A stretch of DNA of 64,000 nucleotides, from positions 1 through 64,000 of the forward strand of contig JAHEJJ010000002.1 in the NCBI GenBank assembly GCA_024638915.1, written 5' to 3'. Both the position numbers and the translations under genes were made by a program. Origin of the DNA: Robiginitalea sp. GTDB taxonomy: Bacteria > Bacteroidota > Bacteroidia > Flavobacteriales > Flavobacteriaceae. How positions within the stretch are numbered: position 1 is the stretch's first letter; each line of letters begins with the position of its first letter. Below are positions 56,953 to 64,000 of the stretch, in pieces. The notes below the pieces were generated by a model. That model had not been told where the DNA came from. It worked only from the letters and a program-made list of their open reading frames with translations, and ran no database searches.

Positions 56953-57432
56953 ATGCAGGACTATTTTATTGAAACCCCCCTGGGAATAGCAAAAATAAAA
57001 GGCGATAGCGAAGGAATTCAATCTATTTCGGTCTGCGATAAAGGTGTTGCATCTACGGGTAACAAACCAGAACCATTCGGTAAAGCGATTACACAGCTAG
57101 GTGAGTATTTCGATGGAAATCGAAAAAAGTTTTCGTTTAAAACGAATCCGCAGGGTACTGATTTCCAGAAAAAGGTCTGGAAGGCCCTGTTGGACATTCC
57201 CTATGGCAAAACCATATCATATCTTCAACTTTCCAAGCGACTGGGAGATGTAAAAGCCATTAGAGCTGTTGCGGCGGCCAACGGAAAAAACCCGCTTTGG
57301 ATCGTAGTCCCCTGTCACCGGGTTATCGGCTCAGACGGTTCAATGACAGGATACGCCGGTGGTTTGCACCGGAAAAAATGGCTGATAAACCATGAGTGCC
57401 CGGTGAAGCAACATGCCCTCTTTCAGGATTGA
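56953..57432 (+). CDS. ogt: methylated-DNA--protein-cysteine methyltransferase
   Basis: 159 residues, short Ogt-type single-domain enzyme that transfers the methyl group from O6-methylguanine to its own Cys. Active site VVPCHRVIGSDGSMTGYAGG near residue 120 with the acceptor Cys; recognition helix region SYLQLSKRLGDVKAIRAVAAANGKN. The N-terminal lobe is shorter and less conserved (YFIETPLGIAKIKG). It is the last gene of the haem-operon run. Confidence 0.94.
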   Translation: MQDYFIETPLGIAKIKGDSEGIQSISVCDKGVASTGNKPEPFGKAITQLGEYFDGNRKKFSFKTNPQGTDFQKKVWKALLDIPYGKTISYLQLSKRLGDVKAIRAVAAANGKNPLWIVVPCHRVIGSDGSMTGYAGGLHRKKWLINHECPVKQHALFQD

Positions 57433-57435
57433 CAG

Positions 57436-57572
57436 ACCAGCTGGTTTGTGGCGGCAGTTTCTTATACAAATTTTTGCCAAATTAATGCGTTTTATCCGAA
57501 GAATCGACCAGAAGGTCTGGTAGTGATAAGGATATTGTTCTTTAAATCAGAATATAAAACAAACCAGCCGGT
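57436..57572. repeat. long inverted repeat with central palindrome between convergent genes
   Basis: ACCAGCTGGTTTGT (57436-57449) and ACAAACCAGCCGGT (57559-57572) match as inverted copies at 13 of 14 positions, and similarity continues a few bases beyond. Between them ACCAGA (57507-57512) and TCTGGT (57516-57521) form a hairpin. The whole fills the gap between the converging ogt and lipoprotein genes, so it could be a two-way terminator or a small non-autonomous repeat element. Confidence 0.45.
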
Positions 57573-57588
57573 CAGATAGCGCCGAAAA

Positions 57589-58710
57589 TCAGTTTTTTAT
57601 AAAATATGTAGGTACGAAAGGAAGTTCGATGACCTCAATAAGGCTTCCATCATCTGAAATAACCATGATACCCCCATCGAACGATGTATCTGATGAAACT
57701 ACTGCAAATCCTATAAAAAATATCCGGTCCTCCCTGTTAAATCCGTAAGCCGTTGGGGTAATATCCCGGCCGATTTGCTGAATAACATTTTCCCTGATCG
57801 TCAAAATATCCAAAATCTGATTTTGGCTATTCTCAAAATCATAGATAGCCGGAGTTGTAATTATCGGAGCTGGCTGTACAAGTGCGCTTTGGTAATATAA
57901 ATTATTTTCTACCAGATAAGCATTAAAAGAACCAGGTTCGAAAAATTCATTGATCGTGAAAGAATCTGACATCAACAGATCCATGTTGGCTATCGAATAG
58001 ACCTCTTTGCTGAAAACACTCTGGTTCCCCCGGAACAGTACAAAATTCCCTAAGTCATCTATTAGGAAAGATGGGGTTTCCTCCTCAAAATCAAAAGTAG
58101 TGATTACAGAATGATCAACCGTATTAAAGACAATTAAATGATACCGATCGTTATTATCCAGATATGAGGCAAAGAGTCTTTGGTTGAAATATAGGGGTTC
58201 TTGGGTGTCAAATACGTTGGAGGCCAGTGGGGTATCACTAAAAGTTCCGTTAACGACATCCAACACTCTCACCCCAAATTCCCCTGATCCTCTCGGGCTG
58301 TAATAGCCTATCAGGATCTGGCTTTCAGAATTCGCACCCCAGATCACAGAACGCTCGGCGGATTCAGAAATAAAGTTGTCGACCGTGGAAACACTGTTAT
58401 TTTGAATGTTTTTCTGGAAAAGTGAAAAATCGCCTTGGAAAAAACTGAAAAACGAAAGCACGTCAGCTACCTGTCGCAAGCCGATATAGAACCTGTTTAG
58501 ATCATCCTCCTGGGTAAGATTCACCGCGGAGCCGGATTCCAGGCCGGCATCATAGTTATACAAATAAATGCTCTCAAAATCTTCCCCGATACATTGGAAA
58601 TCTGGAACAACTTGTACGTTTTCGGGTTCCAATGCTACGGGATCGTCATTGGAACAACTCCCCAAAAGCAAAATGAGGAAAACCGACCCAAAAATAATCC
58701 TGGAGTTCAT
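57589..58710 (-). CDS. lipoprotein of unknown function, propeller-like
   Basis: 373 residues from the ATG at 58710; the longer frame to 58842 is rejected because this start opens on a clear lipoprotein signal (RIIFGSVFLILLLGSC). After the lipid Cys comes an Asp/Pro-rich linker (SNDDPVALEPENVQVV). The mature part is rich in beta-strands and turns (SQILIGYYSPRGSGEFG, LFASYLDNNDRYHLIVF, GNFVLFRGNQSVF), suggesting a propeller. No family recognised. It is single, and convergent with the haem-operon run. Confidence 0.75.
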   Translation of the reverse strand: MNSRIIFGSVFLILLLGSCSNDDPVALEPENVQVVPDFQCIGEDFESIYLYNYDAGLESGSAVNLTQEDDLNRFYIGLRQVADVLSFFSFFQGDFSLFQKNIQNNSVSTVDNFISESAERSVIWGANSESQILIGYYSPRGSGEFGVRVLDVVNGTFSDTPLASNVFDTQEPLYFNQRLFASYLDNNDRYHLIVFNTVDHSVITTFDFEEETPSFLIDDLGNFVLFRGNQSVFSKEVYSIANMDLLMSDSFTINEFFEPGSFNAYLVENNLYYQSALVQPAPIITTPAIYDFENSQNQILDILTIRENVIQQIGRDITPTAYGFNREDRIFFIGFAVVSSDTSFDGGIMVISDDGSLIEVIELPFVPTYFIKN

Positions 58711-58842
58711 GCAACTTTTTTCTAAAGATACATAAAATATAAGGCTATTCCCGAACCAAGCCAATATGCCCGAGACCCACCGCTGTATGGGAATTGTTTG
58801 TATATTGATCGGCACATGAAAAGATCTTTCATCGGAGGGCAC

Positions 58843-58850
58843 TAATTTTG
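58843..58850 (+). promoter_or_regulatory. -7 box upstream of the exonuclease gene
   Basis: TAATTTTG matches TAnnTTTG exactly and ends 35 bases before the ATG at 58886. No -33 TTG at the expected distance. Confidence 0.4.
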
Positions 58851-58885
58851 ATGGTACAAGTTCTCAGATTGAATACCTGCCACAT

Positions 58886-59599
58886 ATGTTGTACAAGTTA
58901 AATCTCGAAAACATACTATTTCTGGATATCGAAACAGTTCCGGAATCTGAGCATTATGATAGTTTGGAGGAGATAAAAAGGCAACTATGGGAACAGAAAT
59001 CTCAGTATCAGCGACGAGACGATTATACTGCCGAGGAATTCTACGAAAGGGCGGGAATCTGGGCTGAATTTGGAAAAGTGGTTTGTATTTCGGTGGGATT
59101 CTTCAATATAAAACCCAATTTCAGGAACCTGAGGATCAAATCCTTTCACGGGGAGGAAAAAGACATTCTTAGGGCGTTTAAATCGTTGTTAAACGATAAT
59201 TTCAGCGGCCCGAAAAAATTGCTTTGCGCTCATAACGGAAAGGAATTTGATTTTCCATATATAGCGCGAAGGATGCTTATCCACGGTATAAAACTCCCTT
59301 ATAAACTGGATCTTTTTGGTAAAAAGCCCTGGGAAGTTCCTCATCTTGATACCATGGAGTTGTGGAAATTCGGTGATTATAAGCATTTTACCTCACTGAA
59401 GTTGCTGGCTAATGTCCTGGGAATCCCTTCCCCTAAGGAAGATATTGACGGAAGCATGGTACGGCAGGTGTATTACGAAGACCAGGACCTCGAACGTATC
59501 GTCAGGTACTGCGAACAGGATGTGATTACGGTAGCACAAATCATTTTACGATTGCGCAATGAGGAGTTATTGAGGGAAGACGAGATCGTTTATGTGTAG
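58886..59599 (+). CDS. PolB-like DEDDy 3'-5' exonuclease domain protein
   Basis: 237 residues, a free-standing ribonuclease-H-like exonuclease of the DNA_pol_B_exo family. The acidic motifs are all present: Exo I FLDIETVP (Asp13, Glu15), Exo II HNGKEFDFPYI (Asn, Asp), Exo III YCEQDVITVAQ with Tyr and Asp four residues apart. It would degrade DNA or RNA from the 3' end, perhaps in repair. The last 240 bases (59360-59599) occur again, as a diverged copy, at 63357-63596, on the far side of the redox cluster, which suggests that this 3' end has been exchanged or used as an insertion point. Confidence 0.9.
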   Translation: MLYKLNLENILFLDIETVPESEHYDSLEEIKRQLWEQKSQYQRRDDYTAEEFYERAGIWAEFGKVVCISVGFFNIKPNFRNLRIKSFHGEEKDILRAFKSLLNDNFSGPKKLLCAHNGKEFDFPYIARRMLIHGIKLPYKLDLFGKKPWEVPHLDTMELWKFGDYKHFTSLKLLANVLGIPSPKEDIDGSMVRQVYYEDQDLERIVRYCEQDVITVAQIILRLRNEELLREDEIVYV

Positions 59600-59929
59600 A
59601 ACTACGCTGCCATCCAGCCTGTGATCTATTCTTTCGCGGAAAGACTTCTTCTTACTTTCGCATAAAAGCGGGATCTGGCTATTTACAATATTCAAATGTC
59701 ACGCTTTACGCGGCTGCCTATAAAAGCAGACTTATAAGCCGAAGACGGTATTACCTTTTAAGTTTCCGTTGAGGGTTAATTGATCATTGCTTTGGCCTCA
59801 TTCCCTGCCGTGTACTCCTTCTTTCTAAAAAATTTAGCCTGCATGACCCAAATCATTGCCAAAATGCAGCTAATCTGATAATTTCGAATTCTAAATGCCT
59901 AGTTGTCAATTAGATAAAACTATTTACTC
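59600..59929. other. 330-bp intergenic region between exonuclease and redox cluster
   Basis: No complete gene. A minus-strand frame of about 40 codons ending at 59776 (last residues KEYTAGNEAKAMIN) looks protein-like but has no good start, so it may be a gene remnant. The promoter of the CrtI-like gene must lie here; I found no exact -7 box. Confidence 0.4.
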
Positions 59930-61765
59930 ATGAAGTACAATACCATCATCATAGGCGGTGGCCTGGCGGGATTAACCGCCGGGGCTACCCTTTCAAAATT
60001 TGGAAAAAAGGTACTGCTACTGGAACAACACCATAAACCAGGAGGATGCGCAACCACTTTTAAAAGAGGAGATTTTATTATAGAAGTTGGTCTTCATGAA
60101 ATGAGTGGACTGGCAGAGGGTGGCACCATCAGAAATATCTTCAAAATGCTGGAGGTTGATAAAAACGTTGAATTTCTGCAAGTACCAGAGTTTTACGGCG
60201 TACTATCCGATAAAGAAGACTTTGTGTTTCCCCACGGTTTTGACACGGCGACAAAGGCGCTTTTAGACAAATACCCGGAAGAGGAGAGGGCAATTAAAAA
60301 GTTCATGAAGTTGCTAGCCGGAATCCGGAAGGAAGCGATGAACTTACCGCGATCTCCTTTAAAGCGTAAACTGATCTATCCGCTAATGCCCTTGCTTTAC
60401 CCTAATCTTGTAACGGCAACACAACATACGGTTGGGTCCTGGCTGGATAAACACATAAAAAGTGAAGAGCTAAAACTCGATCTTACAGCGCATGTTGCTT
60501 ACTGGGGCGATGACCCTTACACCTTATCAATGTTTTACTTTGGTTTGCCGTTTGCCGGCTTTATTGAAAGCGGAGGTCACTTTATAAAGGGCGGTTCACA
60601 AAAGTTGTCCGATCACCTGGCGGCCTTCATTGAAAAGCAAGGGGGTACGGTGCTATTGGGTAAAAAGGCAGAGAAAATTATTACCGAAAATGGCAAGGCT
60701 ACAGGAGTTACCTTCCGCGATGTATTTAATAAAGAAGAAGATCCTGTCACCATTAGTTCTGACAATGTAGTAGCCAATGCGGCTATCCCTACGGTGCCGG
60801 CTTTACTGGATGAGCCTTATGCGAGCACACTTAAGCGAATGATAGGCTCATCCCCCGATTCTACCTCACTATTGTGCATGTATTTTGGTTTTAACCAGAA
60901 ATTAGATCAGTTCGGTGTTAAATATTATTCAAACTTTATTAAGGGAGAAGACGTTAAGACATTAAAGGATGTGCACCCCAACCAACTAGGTGATTGGTCT
61001 AAACGCAGTTTTATTTTTGTAGATTATGAAAAGGTCGATGCCGGACTGGCACCGCCTGACAAATCTGAAGGCGTGATCTGTGCTGTTGACCATCTAAAAT
61101 ATTGGGAAAACCTCAGTGATGAAGCATATAAAGCCAAAAAAGAAGAAGTGGCCCAGATCTTATTGCGGCGATTGGAAGAAAAGTTCCCGGGAATAGGAGA
61201 AACCATTGAGTATTATGAAGTCTCCACCCCTAAGACTATCAAGCGATTTACTGCTAATCCAAGTGGGGCAGTATACGGTTTTGCCCAAACCTTGGAATTA
61301 ACGGCGTCTAAGCGATTCAGAAACAATTTCCTTATACCCAACCTGTATTTTGCATCGGCCTGGGCATTTCCGGGTGGTGGTTTTGAAGGTAGCGTAACGG
61401 GCGGATTTTTAGCGGCCTTACAAATGAATAAAGACAAGATCTGGTCAGATACTGACACAGAAAAATACAGTGATGATCGCATCGTGAAACTCAAATCATC
61501 GAAAAAAGTTGATGAAGATACTGTTGAATTGACTTTTGAAAAACCGGAAGGGTTTAAGAATGAAAAAGGGCAATATGCCATTCTCAATCTTAAAAAACCT
61601 AAAGTTACCGAGTTGGATCTGCCCTATCGCTGGCTTCCGTTGGCCTCGAATGGTGAAGATGAACAACTAAGGTTCCAAATAAAAAAGGATGGCAGCAGCT
61701 TCTCTAAAAGTTGTGAGCGGTTAGCGGTTGGAGATGAGGCAATTGTATTTGGACCTATGGGTTAG
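59930..61765 (+). CDS. CrtI-like NAD(P)/FAD oxidoreductase fused to a ferredoxin-reductase FAD domain
   Basis: 611 residues. Residues 1-500 are a phytoene-desaturase/retinol-saturase-like flavoprotein: dinucleotide motif IIIGGGLAGLTAGATL, LEQHHKPGGCATTF, and the C-terminal FAD signature ASAWAFPGGGFEGSVTGG near residue 480. Residues 518-611 match the FAD-binding half of ferredoxin-NADP-reductase-type enzymes (FKNEKGQYAILNL, RWLPLAS, SSFSKSCERLAVGDEAIVFGPMG) and stop exactly after GPMG, so the NAD(P)-binding half is absent. Beyond the TAG the same frame continues FDLDISTFKTIL to a TGA overlapping the next ATG, as if the TAG were a recent nonsense change. Substrate unknown. Confidence 0.85.
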   Translation: MKYNTIIIGGGLAGLTAGATLSKFGKKVLLLEQHHKPGGCATTFKRGDFIIEVGLHEMSGLAEGGTIRNIFKMLEVDKNVEFLQVPEFYGVLSDKEDFVFPHGFDTATKALLDKYPEEERAIKKFMKLLAGIRKEAMNLPRSPLKRKLIYPLMPLLYPNLVTATQHTVGSWLDKHIKSEELKLDLTAHVAYWGDDPYTLSMFYFGLPFAGFIESGGHFIKGGSQKLSDHLAAFIEKQGGTVLLGKKAEKIITENGKATGVTFRDVFNKEEDPVTISSDNVVANAAIPTVPALLDEPYASTLKRMIGSSPDSTSLLCMYFGFNQKLDQFGVKYYSNFIKGEDVKTLKDVHPNQLGDWSKRSFIFVDYEKVDAGLAPPDKSEGVICAVDHLKYWENLSDEAYKAKKEEVAQILLRRLEEKFPGIGETIEYYEVSTPKTIKRFTANPSGAVYGFAQTLELTASKRFRNNFLIPNLYFASAWAFPGGGFEGSVTGGFLAALQMNKDKIWSDTDTEKYSDDRIVKLKSSKKVDEDTVELTFEKPEGFKNEKGQYAILNLKKPKVTELDLPYRWLPLASNGEDEQLRFQIKKDGSSFSKSCERLAVGDEAIVFGPMG

Positions 61766-61800
61766 TTCGATTTAGATATATCCACATTTAAAACCATATT

Positions 61801-62319
61801 ATGAAGGGAGCAATATTTTTCTCAGGCAAGTACGGTAGTACAGAACAATATGCCAACTGGATAAGTGAAGCCACAGGGCTTCCTGTTTTCGATATCAAGG
61901 ATCCCAATGCCGATCCATCAAAATACGAGTATCTGATATTGGGCAGTTCCATCCTTTATTTTGGGCTATCTATCCGAAAGTGGATAAAAGCAAATAGATC
62001 AAAACTAGAGAACAGGGCGAAGATCTTGTTCTCTGTCTCAGGTGCCGGGCCGAGCGCTAAACTCAACCGATGGGTTGCCAAATCCCTTCCATCTGAGTTA
62101 GCTTTACAAATGGAGCATGTGGCCCTTCGAGGCAGGTTAGACCATTCCAAAGTCAGTTGGTGGGTTCGACAGATCCTGTGGATGGGCTCCCTTTTTAATC
62201 CTGATGCTGCAGCCCGTAAAGATGAGCGCTATGGCTTTGATTATATGGATAAGGACAGTATAGAGCCCATTTTAAGATTGGTCGCGCAATTCAAACAGTC
62301 TGAAGTGCTTGTAGAGTAA
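61801..62319 (+). CDS. flavodoxin-domain protein, HemG-like
   Basis: 172 residues. FMN-binding phosphate loop FFSGKYGSTEQYANWI at the N-terminus, then YLILGSSILYFGLSI and ILFSVSGAGPS, the standard flavodoxin_5 pattern shared with HemG-type protoporphyrinogen oxidase. The C-terminal half is more basic and Trp-rich (KVSWWVRQILWMG). Because a HemJ candidate is present elsewhere in the window and this gene sits in a redox cluster, a general electron carrier is as likely as a haem role. The ATG overlaps the TGA that would end a read-through of the upstream fusion. Confidence 0.85.
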   Translation: MKGAIFFSGKYGSTEQYANWISEATGLPVFDIKDPNADPSKYEYLILGSSILYFGLSIRKWIKANRSKLENRAKILFSVSGAGPSAKLNRWVAKSLPSELALQMEHVALRGRLDHSKVSWWVRQILWMGSLFNPDAAARKDERYGFDYMDKDSIEPILRLVAQFKQSEVLVE

Positions 62320-62352
62320 TCGCTAAAATGTCCTACAGATAATACTGTAAAG

Positions 62353-63111
62353 ATGGATGAAAGATTAAAAATACTAGCAATCTGCGGAAGCCCGCACAAA
62401 GGAAATACCTATGAGCTACTTAGGGTGCTTAAGCAGAGTAATCCTGAAATAGATTTCAAGATTCTCATGCTTGCTGAACTTAATCTTGAGGACTGTATGG
62501 GTTGTTATTCATGCATCAATAATGGCGAAGAGAGTTGTCCCCTCCGAGATGATCGTGATAAGATTATTGAAGAAATGAAAAATGCTGACGGGACCATCTT
62601 TGCGTCTCCTACCTATGCCAGAACCATCAGCGCATTGATGAAGAAATTTGTGGAGCGTACAAGCTTTATTGCCCATCGGCCCGTATTCTTTGGAAAATAT
62701 GCCATGGCTCTGGGCACCTGTGCGGGGTTTGGTGCGGATCTGACCTGTAAGTATCTCACCGAAAACTTTACTCAATATGGATTCAACTTCGTCCCCTCGG
62801 TGGAATTGATGGTAACACGAAAAACGGAAAATGAAACCAATCATAATCGAACTCAGGCAACCAAAGCTTACGAAAAACTGATTAGTGCGATTCGTTCTAA
62901 GGAGAAAGTCGAACCCTCACTAAACCAGCTGGTGTATTTCAACATCTTCAAATCAATTGCTGAATGGAATAAATTGAAAGGATGGGCGGATTACGAGTTT
63001 TACCAGGACAAGAAAGACTTCTATTACAGCGTTAAAATTCCCTTTTTGAAGAATAAAATAGCCAAGTGGGTTTCGGGAAGAGTAATTAAGAAGATGATGG
63101 CAAATAGATAA
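62353..63111 (+). CDS. NADPH-dependent FMN reductase / iron-sulfur flavoprotein-like
   Basis: 252 residues. Flavodoxin-like fold of the FMN_red family: ILAICGSPHKGNTYELLR for FMN phosphate and ASPTYARTISALMKKFVER for the flavin ring. DCMGCYSCINNGEESCPL near residue 52 has four Cys in the spacing of the iron-sulfur flavoproteins, so it may bind a [4Fe-4S] cluster. The C-terminal 70 residues form a helical tail with aromatic and basic residues. It lies 33 bases after the flavodoxin gene, completing a three-gene electron-transfer cluster. Confidence 0.85.
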   Translation: MDERLKILAICGSPHKGNTYELLRVLKQSNPEIDFKILMLAELNLEDCMGCYSCINNGEESCPLRDDRDKIIEEMKNADGTIFASPTYARTISALMKKFVERTSFIAHRPVFFGKYAMALGTCAGFGADLTCKYLTENFTQYGFNFVPSVELMVTRKTENETNHNRTQATKAYEKLISAIRSKEKVEPSLNQLVYFNIFKSIAEWNKLKGWADYEFYQDKKDFYYSVKIPFLKNKIAKWVSGRVIKKMMANR

Positions 63112-63356
63112 AGTTGTTTTTCAGGTTTATGAAATGATGGCACAAAAGCAAATATCAACGAAAAACGTTACAAAAGAATACACTACCTGGGAGTAGGTTT
63201 TTGCATTGGCAAAGCCGATGAAATTCATCACATTCAAGAAGGGGCGAATTACTGCTAAAGTGAGAACATACTCTGACGTTTGATTCCGCTGCAAGGCCAT
63301 ACACAAGTATTCACTTCCATAGAAATCTTTATTCATTTAAATATTAAAAATTAGAT

Positions 63357-63596
63357 GTCTGGAAATTCGGGGATTATAAGAATTTTACCTCTCTGAAGTT
63401 ACTGGCTAATGTACTGGGAATCCCCTCGCCTAAAGAAGATATGGACGGCAGCATGGTCAGAGAAGTTTATTATAAAGAAGGTGATTTGGATCGTATTATA
63501 GCTTATTGCGAATTAGATGTTATTACGTTAGCACAAGTTTTTCTAAGACTACGAAATGACCCATTGTTGCAGGGGGATGAAATCATTCATACATAA
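63357..63596 (+). pseudogene. detached 3' end of a second exonuclease gene
   Basis: 79 codons plus stop, in frame throughout, begin at VWKFGDYKNFTSL and end at the TAA at 63594. They align without gaps to the C-terminal 79 residues of the exonuclease at 58886-59599; by my hand count 58 of 79 residues are identical. Exo III is kept (YCELDVITLAQ), but Exo I and Exo II and any start codon are missing, so this cannot be a working enzyme. Similarity starts abruptly at TGGAAATTCGG and nothing upstream matches. It is a recombination or integration remnant. Confidence 0.85.
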
Positions 63597-63763
63597 AATT
63601 ATTACTTCCGCCAGGTTGCGATTTATGTTTCCTTAAGTATACCATTGAATTGACTATTTAAAGCAGAAGTCTTCTATTTCTATGTATCCTGCCTGGAATC
63701 TATTTCGGGACATTTCATTAATTATACCGTGAGCTCGCAAAGAAATATTATTTAATCTTTGCA

Positions 63764-63793
63764 TATAGTTGTCGTATATACTATATTCGCAAC
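63764..63793 (+). promoter_or_regulatory. overlapping palindromes upstream of the MarR gene
   Basis: TATAGT (63764-63769) and ACTATA (63780-63785) are perfect inverted copies, and GTTGTCGTATA (63768-63778) is an imperfect inverted copy of TATATTCGCAAC (63782-63793). They lie 55 bases before the MarR start, where an autoregulatory operator would be expected. Confidence 0.4.
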
Positions 63794-63847
63794 ATCTATA
63801 TTTCTTATTAGGATTTTACGGACTAATTAACCTCAAAATTCAACCCT

Positions 63848-64000
63848 ATGAGCCAGCAAACAGACCCCGACAAGCCAGAGGAAAATTTAGGTTTCTTGTT
63901 ATGGCAAACCAATATGATTTGGCACAGAGAACTGAATAGAGCCTTGGAAAACATAGGACTGACGCATACTCAATTTGCTATCATATCAGCACTCAGATGG
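63848..64000 (+). CDS. MarR family transcriptional regulator, N-terminal part (cut by window end)
   Basis: The first 51 residues are in the window and the frame is open to the edge. After a polar N-terminus (MSQQTDPDKPEENLG), FLLWQTNMIWHRELNRALENIG and LTHTQFAIISALRW are the dimerisation helix and the first part of the winged-helix domain of MarR proteins. They usually repress their own and neighbouring genes and let go when a phenolic or oxidising ligand binds. The redox cluster lies upstream, behind the exonuclease remnant, so regulation of it is possible but unproven. Confidence 0.85.
   Translation, partial: MSQQTDPDKPEENLGFLLWQTNMIWHRELNRALENIGLTHTQFAIISALRW

Noticed and set aside
63127-63336. 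69-codon minus-strand frame with a hydrophobic middle
   Set aside because: No family resemblance, no promoter, and it lies in the disturbed stretch next to the exonuclease remnant; I treat it as chance or decayed sequence.
1-64000. tRNA, rRNA, CRISPR array, insertion sequence, integrase
   Set aside because: Looked for on both strands in all gaps; no cloverleaf with a tRNA T-loop, no regular spaced repeats and no transposase or recombinase motifs were seen.

Overview
The window reads as about 64 kb of chromosome from an aerobic, probably marine member of the Flavobacteriaceae (Bacteroidota). The evidence is as follows. Several genes are preceded by the Bacteroidota -7 promoter box TAnnTTTG. 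The protein families are typical of the group: LytTR regulator with a His_kinase/TPR sensor, DUF3109, DUF1460, ThuA, Asp-box propeller proteins, and many Tat-exported MKRRKFIR-type proteins. Haem is made with the oxygen-dependent HemF, and ribonucleotide reductase is class Ia, so the cell lives with oxygen. I see no rRNA, tRNA, CRISPR array, transposase or integrase. Gene density is high and most genes look like ordinary core genes.

Layout. 1-2992: a Tat-exported sugar-oxidation module (GMC oxidoreductase cut by the window edge, small gluconate-dehydrogenase-3-type subunit, TIM-barrel isomerase-like protein). 3467-7048 (minus): nrdB-nrdA. 7538-9542 (minus): secreted proteins of unknown function, with a remarkable three-armed inverted-repeat structure between them. 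9944-12631: LytTR response regulator and TPR sensor kinase. 12611-22053: mixed housekeeping genes (DUF3109, MarC, esterase/TPR, S41 protease, dCMP deaminase, TerB-DnaJ chaperone, bacilliredoxin, acyltransferase, HD hydrolase, Gfo/Idh/MocA oxidoreductase). 22064-33964 (minus): radical SAM protein, a secreted protein, crotonase, NtrY-like kinase, HemJ-like membrane protein, and two tandem Asp-box beta-propeller proteins of over 1000 residues. 34070-43910: NTF2-like lipoprotein, bestrophin, P1 peptidase, MATE pump, ferrochelatase, a large TraB/GumN protein with a DUF1460 protein directly behind it. 43948-47102 (minus): glycoside hydrolase, ThuA protein and AraC regulator. 47302-54428: haem operon hemA-C-D-E-(DUF6973)-F-(phzF-like)-B, running on into a serine hydrolase, CNNM/CBS protein and DNA alkyltransferase. 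58886-64000: a PolB-like 3'-5' exonuclease, a redox cluster (CrtI-like/ferredoxin-reductase fusion, HemG-like flavodoxin, iron-sulfur-flavoprotein-like reductase), a detached second copy of the exonuclease 3' end, and the start of a MarR regulator.

How the genes work together. hemA, C, D, E, F, B, H and a hemJ-like gene cover nearly the whole route from glutamyl-tRNA to protohaem; only hemL is not in the window. The GMC/subunit-3/TIM-barrel set, the Tat-type Gfo/Idh/MocA protein and the ThuA/glycoside-hydrolase/AraC set all fit periplasmic handling of oxidised (3-keto) sugars; this is inference from family membership.

Most worth a second look: the exonuclease 3' end duplicated on either side of the redox cluster, which looks like a gene-end integration or recombination scar; the in-frame TAG that cuts the CrtI-reductase fusion exactly after its GPMG motif; and the cloverleaf-like element at 8559-8693.
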